From contig NZ_WUAX01000011.1 in NCBI RefSeq assembly GCF_009806985.1, positions 248,001 through 312,000 of the forward strand: DNA of 64,000 bases, read 5' to 3'. A model generated the notes under the pieces. That model was not told where the DNA came from, made no database searches, and saw only the letters and a program-made list of their open reading frames with translations. Positions 48,621-56,457 of the stretch are shown here, in pieces. Source of the DNA: Halorubrum sp. JWXQ-INN 858 (GTDB lineage: Archaea; Halobacteriota; Halobacteria; Halobacteriales; Haloferacaceae). Position 1 is the stretch's first letter. Each line of letters begins with the position of its first letter. A program made the translations under genes and the position numbers.

Positions 48621-50798
48621 TTATCGGCCCGCTTCGAGCGCCTCGATAAGCAGCTCGGCGACGTCGACGACCTCGAGGTCGTCCTCGAAGCCGCCGGTCT
48701 TGCGCCCGTCCTCGAACATCGTCGTACACATCGGGCAGGCGACGACGAACTTCTCGACGGCGTCGCCCGCGTCGGTGTCCTCGACGGCCTCGCGGAGGCG
48801 CTCCTCGCTCGGCTTCACCTCCTCGTCGTGCTCGGTCCAGAGGCCGCCCCCGCCCCCGCCACAACAGAACGAGTCCTCGCGCGACCGGGGCATCTCGAAC
48901 AGCGTCGCGCCCGTCGCCCGGATCAGCTCGCGCGGGGCCTCGTACTCGTCGTTGTACCGGCCGAGGTGACACGGGTCGTGGTAGGTGACGGTGTAGTCGA
49001 GCTCGTCGCCCGACAGGCCGAGCCGCCCGTCGGCCACCAACCCCTCGACCACCTGCGTCCAGTGGAGCACGTCGACGTCGCCGTCGGCGTTCCACGGCTC
49101 CTCGCGGTCGAACGGCATCATCGGGTCGTCCGCGAACTCCGCGAAGTCGACCTCGGGGTACTCGTTTTTCATCGTGTTGTACGAATGCGGGTCCGTACAG
49201 ACGATCGAGTCGAACTCGCAGTCGGCGAACGTCTCGACGTGGTGACCCGCCAGCTCGAGGTAGAGGAACTCCTCGCCGATCCGGCGGACGTCGTTGCCGT
49301 CGTTCTTCTCGTCGTCGAACAGGATCCCGAACTCGACGTCGGCCGCCTCGAACAGCCGGGCGAGCGAACGCGCCACCCGCTTGTTACGGTCGTCGTAGCT
49401 CGGGTAGTCGCCGACGTACCAGAGGTACTCGACCTCGGTCTCGCGGGCGTCCGCGAGGTCGAACTCGAGCTCGTCGGCCCAGTCGCCCCGCGCGGACGCC
49501 GACTCGCCGAACGTGTTGCCCGTCCGCATCACGTCCTGGAACACGTCCTGGAGGTGCGAGTCGACCGCGCCCTCGTCGGTGAGCTGGCGGTTCAGCCGCG
49601 TGAACGAGGTGAGGTGCTCGATGTCGACGGGGCAGGCGTCCATACAGGCCATACAGGCCATACACGACTCCATCGACTCGCTCGCGATCACGCCGCCCTC
49701 GTCGGCGACGATCGGGACCGTCCCGCCGTCGGCGACGGTCGATCCCCCGTCGGTCGCCGCCGTCCCGGAGCCGCGCGCGCCGACGACCGGGTCGTCGCTG
49801 ACGGACTCGCGGTACGCCTTGAGATCGAGGATCACGTCACGCGGGTCGAGGTTCCGTCCGACCGCCTTCGCGGGGCACGCCGCGGAACACCGGCCGCATT
49901 TGGTGCAGGCGTCGCCGTCCATGAGCTCCTTCCAGGTGAAGTCCGCGATGGATTCGGCGTTGGTGTGGTCGAGGTCGGCGGGGACGTTCGGGAGGCGCGC
50001 GCCGGCCCGCTCGTCGCGGGCGACGACGTTCGCGAACGAGGAGATCATGTGGAACGGCTTCGCGTACGGGATCCACGCGATGAACGCGAACGCGAGCAGC
50101 GAGTGGTGCCACCAGATAACCCCGTAGGCCGCCTCCGCGCCCGCCTGCGTCAGTCCGGCCCACTGGAAGCCGGCGGCCATCGCCATCCCGACGAAACTCA
50201 CGGTCTCGCCCGCGCGCTCGGGCTGGCCGACGATCCCGATCGCCTGCACGAGGAAGCCGCCGACGCCGAGCAGGAACAGCGTCCAGACGAACGCGTCGTC
50301 CTCGAGCGAGGTGTGTTTCCCCCAGAGCCGCCCCTCGCGGTTCCGGTAGCGCTTGTAGATCGCCATCCCGACGCCGACGACGAACAGCAGCCCGAACGCG
50401 TCGACGACGAACTGGTAGGCGAGGTAGAAGTCGCCGACCCAGAACGACCCGCCCGTCAGCGGGCGGTAGACGTCGATGTCGAAGCCGAGGATCGCGGTGG
50501 CGACGACCAACACGAGGAAGCCCCACAGCACGAACGTGTGCATCACGCCCGCGTACAGGTCCCGGTCGTACTGGTTCTCGTTCGACAACACGGTCTTCGT
50601 CGCCGCGAGCACCCGTCCGGGGAGGTCCGACAGCCGATCCTGTGGGTCCGAGCGTCCCTGCGTGTACGACGCGAACCGCGCGTACACGCCGTAGAGGAAG
50701 ACGAGGACGGCGACCGCGGCGAGCCAGTAGAACGCGGCCTTCCCTATCGGGCCGATCGTCCAGAACGTCTCCCGGGTCGCCGCCTGCAGCGGAGTCAT
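48621..50798 (-). CDS. Membrane heterodisulfide reductase-like (HdrD) iron-sulfur oxidoreductase with cytochrome b domain
   Basis: A 725-residue fusion. The N-terminal 250 residues form six hydrophobic helices with histidines typical of NarI/HdrE cytochrome b (VMHTFVLWGF, WWHHSLLAFAFIAWIPYAKPFHM). Two ferredoxin motifs follow, CTKCGRCSAACP near 298 and CMACMACMDACP near 377. The C-terminal half has CCG domains (YHDPCHLGRYN near 609, DSFCCGGGGGG near 643, CPMC near 686). This matches the ETF:quinone-type (EMO-like) oxidoreductases proposed to move beta-oxidation electrons to the quinone pool, by inference. ATG 50798 starts just before the first helix. Confidence 0.86.
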   Translation of the reverse strand: MTPLQAATRETFWTIGPIGKAAFYWLAAVAVLVFLYGVYARFASYTQGRSDPQDRLSDLPGRVLAATKTVLSNENQYDRDLYAGVMHTFVLWGFLVLVVATAILGFDIDVYRPLTGGSFWVGDFYLAYQFVVDAFGLLFVVGVGMAIYKRYRNREGRLWGKHTSLEDDAFVWTLFLLGVGGFLVQAIGIVGQPERAGETVSFVGMAMAAGFQWAGLTQAGAEAAYGVIWWHHSLLAFAFIAWIPYAKPFHMISSFANVVARDERAGARLPNVPADLDHTNAESIADFTWKELMDGDACTKCGRCSAACPAKAVGRNLDPRDVILDLKAYRESVSDDPVVGARGSGTAATDGGSTVADGGTVPIVADEGGVIASESMESCMACMACMDACPVDIEHLTSFTRLNRQLTDEGAVDSHLQDVFQDVMRTGNTFGESASARGDWADELEFDLADARETEVEYLWYVGDYPSYDDRNKRVARSLARLFEAADVEFGILFDDEKNDGNDVRRIGEEFLYLELAGHHVETFADCEFDSIVCTDPHSYNTMKNEYPEVDFAEFADDPMMPFDREEPWNADGDVDVLHWTQVVEGLVADGRLGLSGDELDYTVTYHDPCHLGRYNDEYEAPRELIRATGATLFEMPRSREDSFCCGGGGGGLWTEHDEEVKPSEERLREAVEDTDAGDAVEKFVVACPMCTTMFEDGRKTGGFEDDLEVVDVAELLIEALEAGR

Positions 50799-50912
50799 GA
50801 TCGATCCCCCGGGTACGGCCGGGTTAAAACTTGTCACAACGGCGGGCCCGCGGACGGGCGTTCCCGTCCGCCGTTTGCCGGTATCGGGCTCCCAGCGGTT
50901 CCGTACGGCGTC

Positions 50913-51668
50913 CTAGAGGTTCCGCGCGATGTACGCGTCGACGTCCGCGACCAGCGACGGGCGATACGTCCAGAAGCCGTCCCACTCGTTGGGGTCGTTC
51001 TCCAGCGCGAGCAGGGCGACGTGGCCGTCCCCGCCCTCCGGGGGCGTGTACACGACGAACCACGAGTCGAGGAAGTCGGGCCCGTACCCCGCGTGGGCGG
51101 TGATCGTCGAGTTCGGCGGCGGGTCCCACCCCGGTGCCCCGTACACGTGCACGTCGACGTCCGTGGCGTCGAGGCGACGGTACACCTGCTGGGTGCCGAT
51201 CTCGTCTGCGATCCGCGAGAGCGACTGGAACGACGCGCGGAGGGTTCCGCCGCCGCGCACCCACGCCCTCCGCTCGATGTACCGCGAGATAAGTATCAAC
51301 AGGAGCTTCTCGCCGTTCGACATCGGGTAGCCCCGCATCGAGAAGGGGATCTCGTCGAGCCGTTCGAGGATCGGCAGCGGCTCGATCTCCTCGAGCCCGC
51401 GCGCGCCCGTGACGAACAGGTCGGAATTGACGAGCAGGATATCGTTCTGGAACGCCTCCAGCGTGGCGCTTTCGATCACCGTCCCGTCCTCGACGAGCAA
51501 CACGAGGTCCTCGTCGCCGTCCGGGACCGTCGACTCCGAGATCTCGACCGGCTGCCCCTCGAACAGCCGCTCCAGCAGCCGCTTGACCGGCAGCGGGGCG
51601 CTCCGGTTGAGCAGGACGAGCGACCGTTCGGGGGCCTCGACGCCGTCGAGGAAGCTCCGCAGCGTCAT
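50913..51668 (-). CDS. DICT sensory domain-containing protein
   Basis: A 251-residue soluble protein starting MTLRSFLDGVEAPERSLVLLNRSAPLPVKRLLERLFEGQPVEI. The AWVRGGGTLRASFQSLSRIADEIGTQQVYRRL segment and VVYTPPEGGDGHVALLALENDPNEWDGFWTYRPSLVADVDAYI match haloarchaeal DICT-domain proteins. DICT is usually attached to HTH or GGDEF/EAL outputs in bacteria and cyanobacteria and is thought to sense light or redox. In haloarchaea it stands alone and the output partner is unknown. Confidence 0.83.
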   Translation of the reverse strand: MTLRSFLDGVEAPERSLVLLNRSAPLPVKRLLERLFEGQPVEISESTVPDGDEDLVLLVEDGTVIESATLEAFQNDILLVNSDLFVTGARGLEEIEPLPILERLDEIPFSMRGYPMSNGEKLLLILISRYIERRAWVRGGGTLRASFQSLSRIADEIGTQQVYRRLDATDVDVHVYGAPGWDPPPNSTITAHAGYGPDFLDSWFVVYTPPEGGDGHVALLALENDPNEWDGFWTYRPSLVADVDAYIARNL

Positions 51669-51790
51669 CGACCGTCACGTCTCCCCTTCGCCCTTTCATA
51701 CTTCCGCCTTCGGAGCCGGTTTCGGACGCCGACGGCCGACCGCCACCGTTGGGGTCGGAGATTGATTACCCCTGCCTGTGAACGACAGGC

Positions 51791-52153
51791 ATGTCTCGCT
51801 CCAATCGAAGCCTGCTCCGCCGCGCCCTCAAACACCCGGACGTCCTCGTCGCGTCCGCGAAGTACCACGTCCGCCGCGTGATCACCCGACCGATCCGGAC
51901 CGCGATCTCCGTCGTGTTCGCGTACGCGTTCCTCATCGCCCTCGTGACGTTTACGACCGAGACGACGGCGTTGATGGCGATCCTCGACGAGGGGGCGTCC
52001 GCCACGGCCGTGCTCCCGCTGCTCCCGTCGCCGCCGCTTCTCGCGCTGTTCGCGGTGGTCTCCGTGGTCGTCGTTCCGGTCTCGATGGTCACCACTGGCG
52101 TCCGCCGCGACCTGCGCTCGAGCCAGAGCCGTCGGCGACGGTTGGAGGAGTGA
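51791..52153 (+). CDS. Membrane protein, hypothetical
   Basis: A 120-residue protein with a basic N-terminus (MSRSNRSLLRRALKHPDVLVASAKYHVRRVITRP), two hydrophobic helices (residues about 38-55 and 78-99) and a basic tail (RRDLRSSQSRRRRLEE). Both termini are predicted cytoplasmic by positive charge. I do not recognise the family. It is divergent from the DICT gene. Confidence 0.6.
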   Translation: MSRSNRSLLRRALKHPDVLVASAKYHVRRVITRPIRTAISVVFAYAFLIALVTFTTETTALMAILDEGASATAVLPLLPSPPLLALFAVVSVVVVPVSMVTTGVRRDLRSSQSRRRRLEE

Positions 52154-52180
52154 GTCGGGTCGGGAGCGCCCGTTACCGTT

Positions 52181-52894
52181 TCAAACGACCGTCGCGAGCG
52201 CGACGACCGCCAACCCGACGCCGAACCCGAGCGCGAGGGCGTCGACCCGCCCGAACGCGAGCGGGGGGAGCGTCGGGTTCCACGCGAAACAGCGCGCGGA
52301 GAGCGCGGTCCCGAGCCGGTCGGCCCGTCCGAACGCGCGGTTGATCCCGGCGACCGCGACCAGCCGCATCCGATCGCGGACCGGCAGGGCGTCGCCGCCG
52401 CGGGCCGCGACCGCTTCCCGCGCCGTCGCCAGGTCCCGGCGCAACAGGGGGAGGAACCGGAAGACGAGCGCGACGCCGACGCCGAGGAACGCGCCGGCCC
52501 GCCCGGGCACGGTCCGCTGGATCGCCGCCCGCGAGTCGCGGACGGGCGTCGACCTGACGTACGCGGCCGCGACGACGAACACCAGGAGCACGCGATAGCT
52601 CGCCAGCGACGTCTCGACGGCGCGGTCGACGCGGAACCACGGCGCCCCGAGCGTCGCGCCCGCGACGACCGGCGCGGCGACGAGGAACGGCAGCGCGAAG
52701 CGATACGCCCACAGCGACCGCGGCCCCCCGCCCGCGAGCCGGAGACAGACCACCGCGACCACCGTCAGGGCGGCCAACCCGCGGGGCGTGGTGTACGCGT
52801 ACGCCGCGGCCGCGAAGCCGACCTGCACGGCGAGCTTCGACCGGGGGTCGAGCCGGTGGGCGGGCGAGCCGTCGGGGACGTACGAGAGCGTCAC
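52181..52894 (-). CDS. Biotin ECF transporter transmembrane component EcfT (BioN-like)
   Basis: A 237-residue membrane protein starting MTLSYVPDGSPAHRLDPRSKLAVQVGFAAAAYAYTTPRG (GTG start, GTGA overlap with the ATPase). The conserved DPRSKL and the EcfT signature RGGDALP preceded by LLRRDLATAREAVAARG (coupling helices carrying the A-R-G motif) are present, with five to six helices. It connects the ATPases to the substrate subunit BioY. Confidence 0.88.
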   Translation of the reverse strand: MTLSYVPDGSPAHRLDPRSKLAVQVGFAAAAYAYTTPRGLAALTVVAVVCLRLAGGGPRSLWAYRFALPFLVAAPVVAGATLGAPWFRVDRAVETSLASYRVLLVFVVAAAYVRSTPVRDSRAAIQRTVPGRAGAFLGVGVALVFRFLPLLRRDLATAREAVAARGGDALPVRDRMRLVAVAGINRAFGRADRLGTALSARCFAWNPTLPPLAFGRVDALALGFGVGLAVVALATVV

Positions 52895-53679
52895 GGCTTC
52901 GGCCGGTATCGGTCGGGGACGCGGACGCCGAGCGCGGGGAGCCGGGTGACGGCGACCTCCGGCGGGGCGTCGACGGCGACGCGGCCGTCGGAAAGCGCGA
53001 CGACCCGGTCGGCGAGCGCACAGACGTCCCGGAGGTCGTGGGTGACGACGACGACGCTCGTCCCGGCCCGGTGGAGCGCCCGGAGCCGGTCGAGCACGGA
53101 GCGGCGCGCGGGCTCGTCGAGCCCCGTGAACGGCTCGTCACAGACGAGGTGGTCCGGCTCCATCGCCAGCGCGCCCGCGATGGCGACGCGTTCGCGTTCG
53201 CCCCCGGAGAGCGCGTCGATCCGGGCGTCCTCGCGGCCGGTCATGTTCACCGCCGCCAGCGCCTCGCGGACGCGGCGGTCGATCTCCGGGCGGGCGAGCC
53301 CGAGGTTCTCCGGCCCGAAGGCGACGTCGCCGCCGACGGTCGCGGAGACCAGCTGGTCGCGGGGGTCCTGAAACACCATCCCCACGGCGGCGCGCGCGGC
53401 GACGAGATCCGCCTCGACCCGGCGGCCGTTCACCGAGACGCATCCGACGTCGGGGCGGACGAGCCCGTTGAACGTCCGGACGAGCGTCGTCTTCCCCGAG
53501 CCGTTCGGGCCCGCGACGACGAGGAACTCCCCGTCGGGGATCGAGAGGGTGACGTCGTCGACGGCGACGATCCCGGTCGCCGAGCCGCCGTCGGGCGGGG
53601 CGTCGCCGCCGGCCGCCCCGTCGCTGCGGTCCCCGGCACGCGCCCCGTATCGGCAGGTGACCCCGCTGGCGCGGATCAC
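52891..53679 (-). CDS. Biotin ECF transporter ATPase (EcfA / BioM-like)
   Basis: A 262-residue ABC ATPase starting MIRASGVTCRYGARAGD with a GTG at 53679. Walker A VAGPNGSGKTTLVR is near 55; the Q-loop region GMVFQDPRDQLVSATVGGDVAFGPENLGL, signature ALSGGERERVAIAGALAM and Walker B LVCDEPFTGLD follow. The ECF-type Q-loop QDPxxQ is diagnostic. A Gly/Asp/Ala loop after residue 12 is unusual. Its start is 2 nt after the bioY stop, so it is in the same operon. Confidence 0.9.
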   Translation of the reverse strand: MIRASGVTCRYGARAGDRSDGAAGGDAPPDGGSATGIVAVDDVTLSIPDGEFLVVAGPNGSGKTTLVRTFNGLVRPDVGCVSVNGRRVEADLVAARAAVGMVFQDPRDQLVSATVGGDVAFGPENLGLARPEIDRRVREALAAVNMTGREDARIDALSGGERERVAIAGALAMEPDHLVCDEPFTGLDEPARRSVLDRLRALHRAGTSVVVVTHDLRDVCALADRVVALSDGRVAVDAPPEVAVTRLPALGVRVPDRYRPKP

Positions 53680-53681
53680 GG

Positions 53682-54263
53682 TCAGGCGGCGGCGATCGCG
53701 TCCGACCGGACGATCCCGACGGCGACGGCGACCTTCGCGGCCTCGGCCGGGAGGAACACCGCGGCTCCCTGCAGGAACGCCTCGCCGAGGGTGAGCCCGA
53801 GGACGGCCATCATGCCGAACACGCCGAGCGTGTAGACGACGACGACGCCGGCGGCCATGCCGGCGACGAGCGTCGGGACGCCGATCGTGTCGACGGCCCG
53901 GAGCGTCGCGCCGCGGTGGACGACCGCCCCGACGACCGCGGCGGCGATCGGGTACGACCAGAGGTAGCCCGCGGTCGGGCCGAGGAGCTCGCCGAGCCCG
54001 GCCGACCCGCCGGAGAACACCGGCGCGCCGAGCGCGCCCGCGAGCAGGTAGAGGACGAGCGCCGCGCCGCCCCAGACCGGCCCGAGGAAGACGCCCGCGA
54101 GGAAGACGCCGAGCACCTGGAGGGTGACGGGGGCCGGCGAGAGCGGGAACGGGAACGATACGTACGCGAACGCGCCGACGAGCGCGGCGAACAGCGCCGC
54201 GCGGGCGAGATTGGTCGCCGCCTCGTCGCCGACGAGGTCGACGGAGTCGGTCCGGGTTTCCAT
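53682..54263 (-). CDS. bioY: Biotin transporter substrate-binding subunit BioY
   Basis: A 193-residue integral membrane S-component. After the helix ARAALFAALVGAFAYVSFPFPLSPAPVTLQVLGVFLAGVFLGPVWGGAALVLYLLAGALGAPVF comes the BioY signature GLGELLGPTAGYLWSYPIAAAVVG, and the fold has six helices. It binds biotin with high affinity in the membrane and uses EcfA/EcfT for transport. The order bioY-ecfA-ecfT forms one operon. A BirA-type operator lies immediately upstream, so biotin repression is expected. Confidence 0.95.
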   Translation of the reverse strand: METRTDSVDLVGDEAATNLARAALFAALVGAFAYVSFPFPLSPAPVTLQVLGVFLAGVFLGPVWGGAALVLYLLAGALGAPVFSGGSAGLGELLGPTAGYLWSYPIAAAVVGAVVHRGATLRAVDTIGVPTLVAGMAAGVVVVYTLGVFGMMAVLGLTLGEAFLQGAAVFLPAEAAKVAVAVGIVRSDAIAAA

Positions 54264-54277
54264 GGCGACGGCTCTCT

Positions 54278-54307
54278 CGTAAACCGACTTCAACTGTTTG
54301 GTTTACG
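54278..54307 (-). promoter_or_regulatory. BirA-type biotin operator upstream of bioY
   Basis: The minus strand has CGTAAACC - 14 nt - GGTTTACG. Known BirA sites in bacteria and archaea follow GTAAACC-N14..16-GGTTTAC, so the half sites match exactly and the spacing fits. It sits 15-44 nt before the bioY ATG, where it would block the promoter. Strong evidence that biotin-bound BirA represses the bioY-ecfAT operon; it could also affect the divergent gene at 54403. Confidence 0.8.
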
Positions 54308-54402
54308 GTGTGGCGGATCCACGTCGCCCGCCCCGAAACCCGGACGACCGACCCTGAGGTCCCCGGTACGCTTTTGCCCCCGGAGCGCGTCCTTTCGTCC
54401 TC

Positions 54403-55005
54403 ATGGACGAGAAGACCGAAGAGCTTCGCGACCTCTTCATCGACGCCACCGGCGCGGACACGGTGACGGAGTCCCAATCCGAGTCGCCCGGGTCCCTCAC
54501 CGGCCGCGACGAGGCCGCGGTCGACGAGCGCGTCCGGGAGCTGATCGCCACGATGCGGGACCGTTACGGGTTCGAGACGGCCCTGGACGACGCGGGCTAC
54601 GAGCGCGTCGTGCGCGGCTACTTCGAAGGGGACGACGACGCCGGGATCGCCACGGCCCTTGACGTCGACGCCGCGACCGTCCGGCGCGCGCGCCTCGATC
54701 TCCACCTCGTCGCCGACGCGGACCGCGACGCGCCGTTCGACTACGGACGACTGAAGCGGCTGGTCGCCGAGGAGCGCCCGGTCGAGGAGTGCGCCACGGT
54801 GCTCGACGTCGACGCCGCGACCATCGCCGAGTACGCCGCGGTCGCACGCACCGAACTGACCGCCGCACGGGCGAACGGCCGGTTCCACGACGAGTTCCGC
54901 GAGCTGCTCACCGACGCCGCGATCGAGGGGTCGTACGCCGCCGACGCCCGCGAGGACGGACTGCGGGACGCCACCGAGGACCTCGAGACCGACGTGTCGC
55001 TTTAA
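54403..55005 (+). CDS. Conserved haloarchaeal protein, resembles conditioned medium-induced protein 4 (Cmi4)
   Basis: A 200-residue acidic soluble protein starting MDEKTEELRDLFIDATGADTVTESQSESPGSLTGRDEAAVDERVRELIATMRDRYGF. It has two HTH-like repeats, VVRGYFEGDDDAGIATALDVDAATVRRARLDLHLV and LKRLVAEERPVEECATVLDVDAATIAEYAAVARTEL, suggesting DNA or protein binding. I recall related haloarchaeal proteins annotated as conditioned medium-induced protein 4, a name from expression and not function. Confidence in that label is moderate. Confidence 0.7.
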   Translation: MDEKTEELRDLFIDATGADTVTESQSESPGSLTGRDEAAVDERVRELIATMRDRYGFETALDDAGYERVVRGYFEGDDDAGIATALDVDAATVRRARLDLHLVADADRDAPFDYGRLKRLVAEERPVEECATVLDVDAATIAEYAAVARTELTAARANGRFHDEFRELLTDAAIEGSYAADAREDGLRDATEDLETDVSL

Positions 55006-55115
55006 TACCTCCTTCCGGATCGATCGAGCCGCCTCGTCCGCTTCCGTTCGATCGCTCGGGCGACGCCGGTCGCCGACCCGAACGTATACGTACGAAGCCG
55101 GGGCCACCCCGGCGC

Positions 55116-55943
55116 GTGATCCCGTTCAGCGACGTCGCCCGCGCGGCCTTCTGTCCCCGACAGCTCTACTACGTTCGTCGCGACGACGACCGGTCGGTCC
55201 CGCCCGAGCCACGGGCCCGGATCGCGCTCGCCTTCCGGTATCCCGAACTCGTCGACGCGCCCGACGCGACGCTCAGACGGCTCCCGATCCGGCGGTCGCC
55301 GGCGGCGTACCGGCGGAACCTCTCGCGGCTGCGCGACCACGACGCGTACGACCGGCTCGTCGACCCCGCCCGCGAGCGGGCGTTCGTCGCCGGCCGCGAC
55401 TGTCACGGGACGGTTCATAAGGTGCTGGACCCGGTCGGCGGGAACGGCAATGGCGGCGGTGGAGGCGGTGGAGGCGACGACGGCGGTGGCATCGATGGGG
55501 AGGACGACAACGACGAGGACGGCGACGACAACGACTGCGACGAGGATGGCGACGACAACGACCGCGACGGCGACGACGACTGCGACGGGGACGACGACAA
55601 CGACGACGCCCGTCCGCCCGTGCCCGTCGTCGTCTCGCCGGGCGAGCCGCCCGAGCAGGGCGTGTGGGGGCCGCAGTCGGTCCGCGCGGTCGCGGCCGCG
55701 AAGGCGCTCGCGTGGGAACACGAGCGGGAGATCCCCCGGGCGTTCGTCGAGTACCCGTCCGTCGGCGTCGTCCGCGCGGTTCGCGTCACGCTCCGGCGGA
55801 CCGCGTCGTACCGGCGGGCGCTCCGGGCGGCGCGCGGGATCGACGGCCCGCCCCCGCGCGTCGACGACGACCGGTGTTCGTCGTGTGCGTACCGCGACGA
55901 GTGCGGCGTCGAAACGCGCTCGCTCCGGTCGTTGCTCGGGTGA
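55116..55943 (+). CDS. Cas4-like (PD-(D/E)XK, DUF83) protein with degenerate nuclease core and Gly/Asp insert
   Basis: A 275-residue protein, GTG start. The N-terminus has the Cas4 motif ARAAFCPRQLYYVRR and the C-terminus the paired cysteines CSSCAYRDECG, together the four cysteines of the Fe-S cluster. In Cas4 the middle contains a GxxxH segment and an iPVEYK active site. Here GRDCHGTVHK remains, but the active-site region reads VPVVVSPGEPP, with no E-x-K. Residues about 108-170 are Gly then Asp/Asn-repeat. There is no CRISPR array or other cas gene in the window. It is probably a stand-alone, possibly catalytically dead DNA-binding relative. Confidence 0.7.
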   Translation: MIPFSDVARAAFCPRQLYYVRRDDDRSVPPEPRARIALAFRYPELVDAPDATLRRLPIRRSPAAYRRNLSRLRDHDAYDRLVDPARERAFVAGRDCHGTVHKVLDPVGGNGNGGGGGGGGDDGGGIDGEDDNDEDGDDNDCDEDGDDNDRDGDDDCDGDDDNDDARPPVPVVVSPGEPPEQGVWGPQSVRAVAAAKALAWEHEREIPRAFVEYPSVGVVRAVRVTLRRTASYRRALRAARGIDGPPPRVDDDRCSSCAYRDECGVETRSLRSLLG

Positions 55944-56004
55944 CCCGCCCGGCCGCGTGGCTCGTCCCCGACGGGCTTTTGCTCCGCGGCGAGCAACGCG
56001 GCGT

Positions 56005-56289
56005 ATGGCCGCCGATCTGGAGGAGAAGACGGACCGCTACGGGCGGATGCTCGCGGACGCGCTGGCGGCCGCGGAGCCGCGCCCGCCGGCCGACACGCCC
56101 CTCGGCTCGGCCGCCGCGGACGTCCTCGAGATGGCCGAGTCGTACCTCGAGGACGGCCGCCACTTCCGGGCCGCCAACGACCCCGTGAACGCGCTCGCGT
56201 CGTACTCGTACGGCTACGGCTGGCTCGACGCCGGGGTCCGGATGGGGCTGTTCGCGGTGCCCGACGACACCGAGCTGTTCACCACCTGA
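56005..56289 (+). CDS. DUF357 domain-containing protein
   Basis: A 94-residue alpha-helical protein starting MAADLEEKTDRYGRMLADALAAAEPRPPADTPLGSAAADVLEMAESYLEDGRHFRAANDPVNALASYSYGYGWLDAGVRMGL. DUF357 is an archaeal helical bundle family of unknown function, and the FRAANDPVNALASYSYGYGWLDAG segment is its conserved core. It is downstream of the Cas4-like gene by 61 nt, in the same direction. Confidence 0.88.
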   Translation: MAADLEEKTDRYGRMLADALAAAEPRPPADTPLGSAAADVLEMAESYLEDGRHFRAANDPVNALASYSYGYGWLDAGVRMGLFAVPDDTELFTT

Positions 56290-56297
56290 TCCGGGTT

Positions 56298-56369
56298 CCT
56301 CACAGACCCGCGTGTCGTCACCGATTCGCGCCCCGTCACCGACCCGCGCGCCGTCGCGGAGCCGCGTGA
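56298..56369. repeat. 18-nt degenerate tandem repeat, 4 copies
   Basis: Four 18-nt units (consensus CGTCACCGACCCGCGTGC) start 8 nt after the DUF357 stop codon. Confidence 0.8.
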
Positions 56370-56457
56370 CTGCAACGTCGCGTTTGCCGTCACCGAACCG
56401 TTTAGGTCCATCCGAGGATCGGCAGCGTTACCACCGGCACTCGCGTGCGACCGCGTA

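Noticed and set aside
54264..54293. Earlier TTG start for BioY
   Set aside because: Would place the start inside the BirA operator; ATG 54263 fits BioY N-termini.
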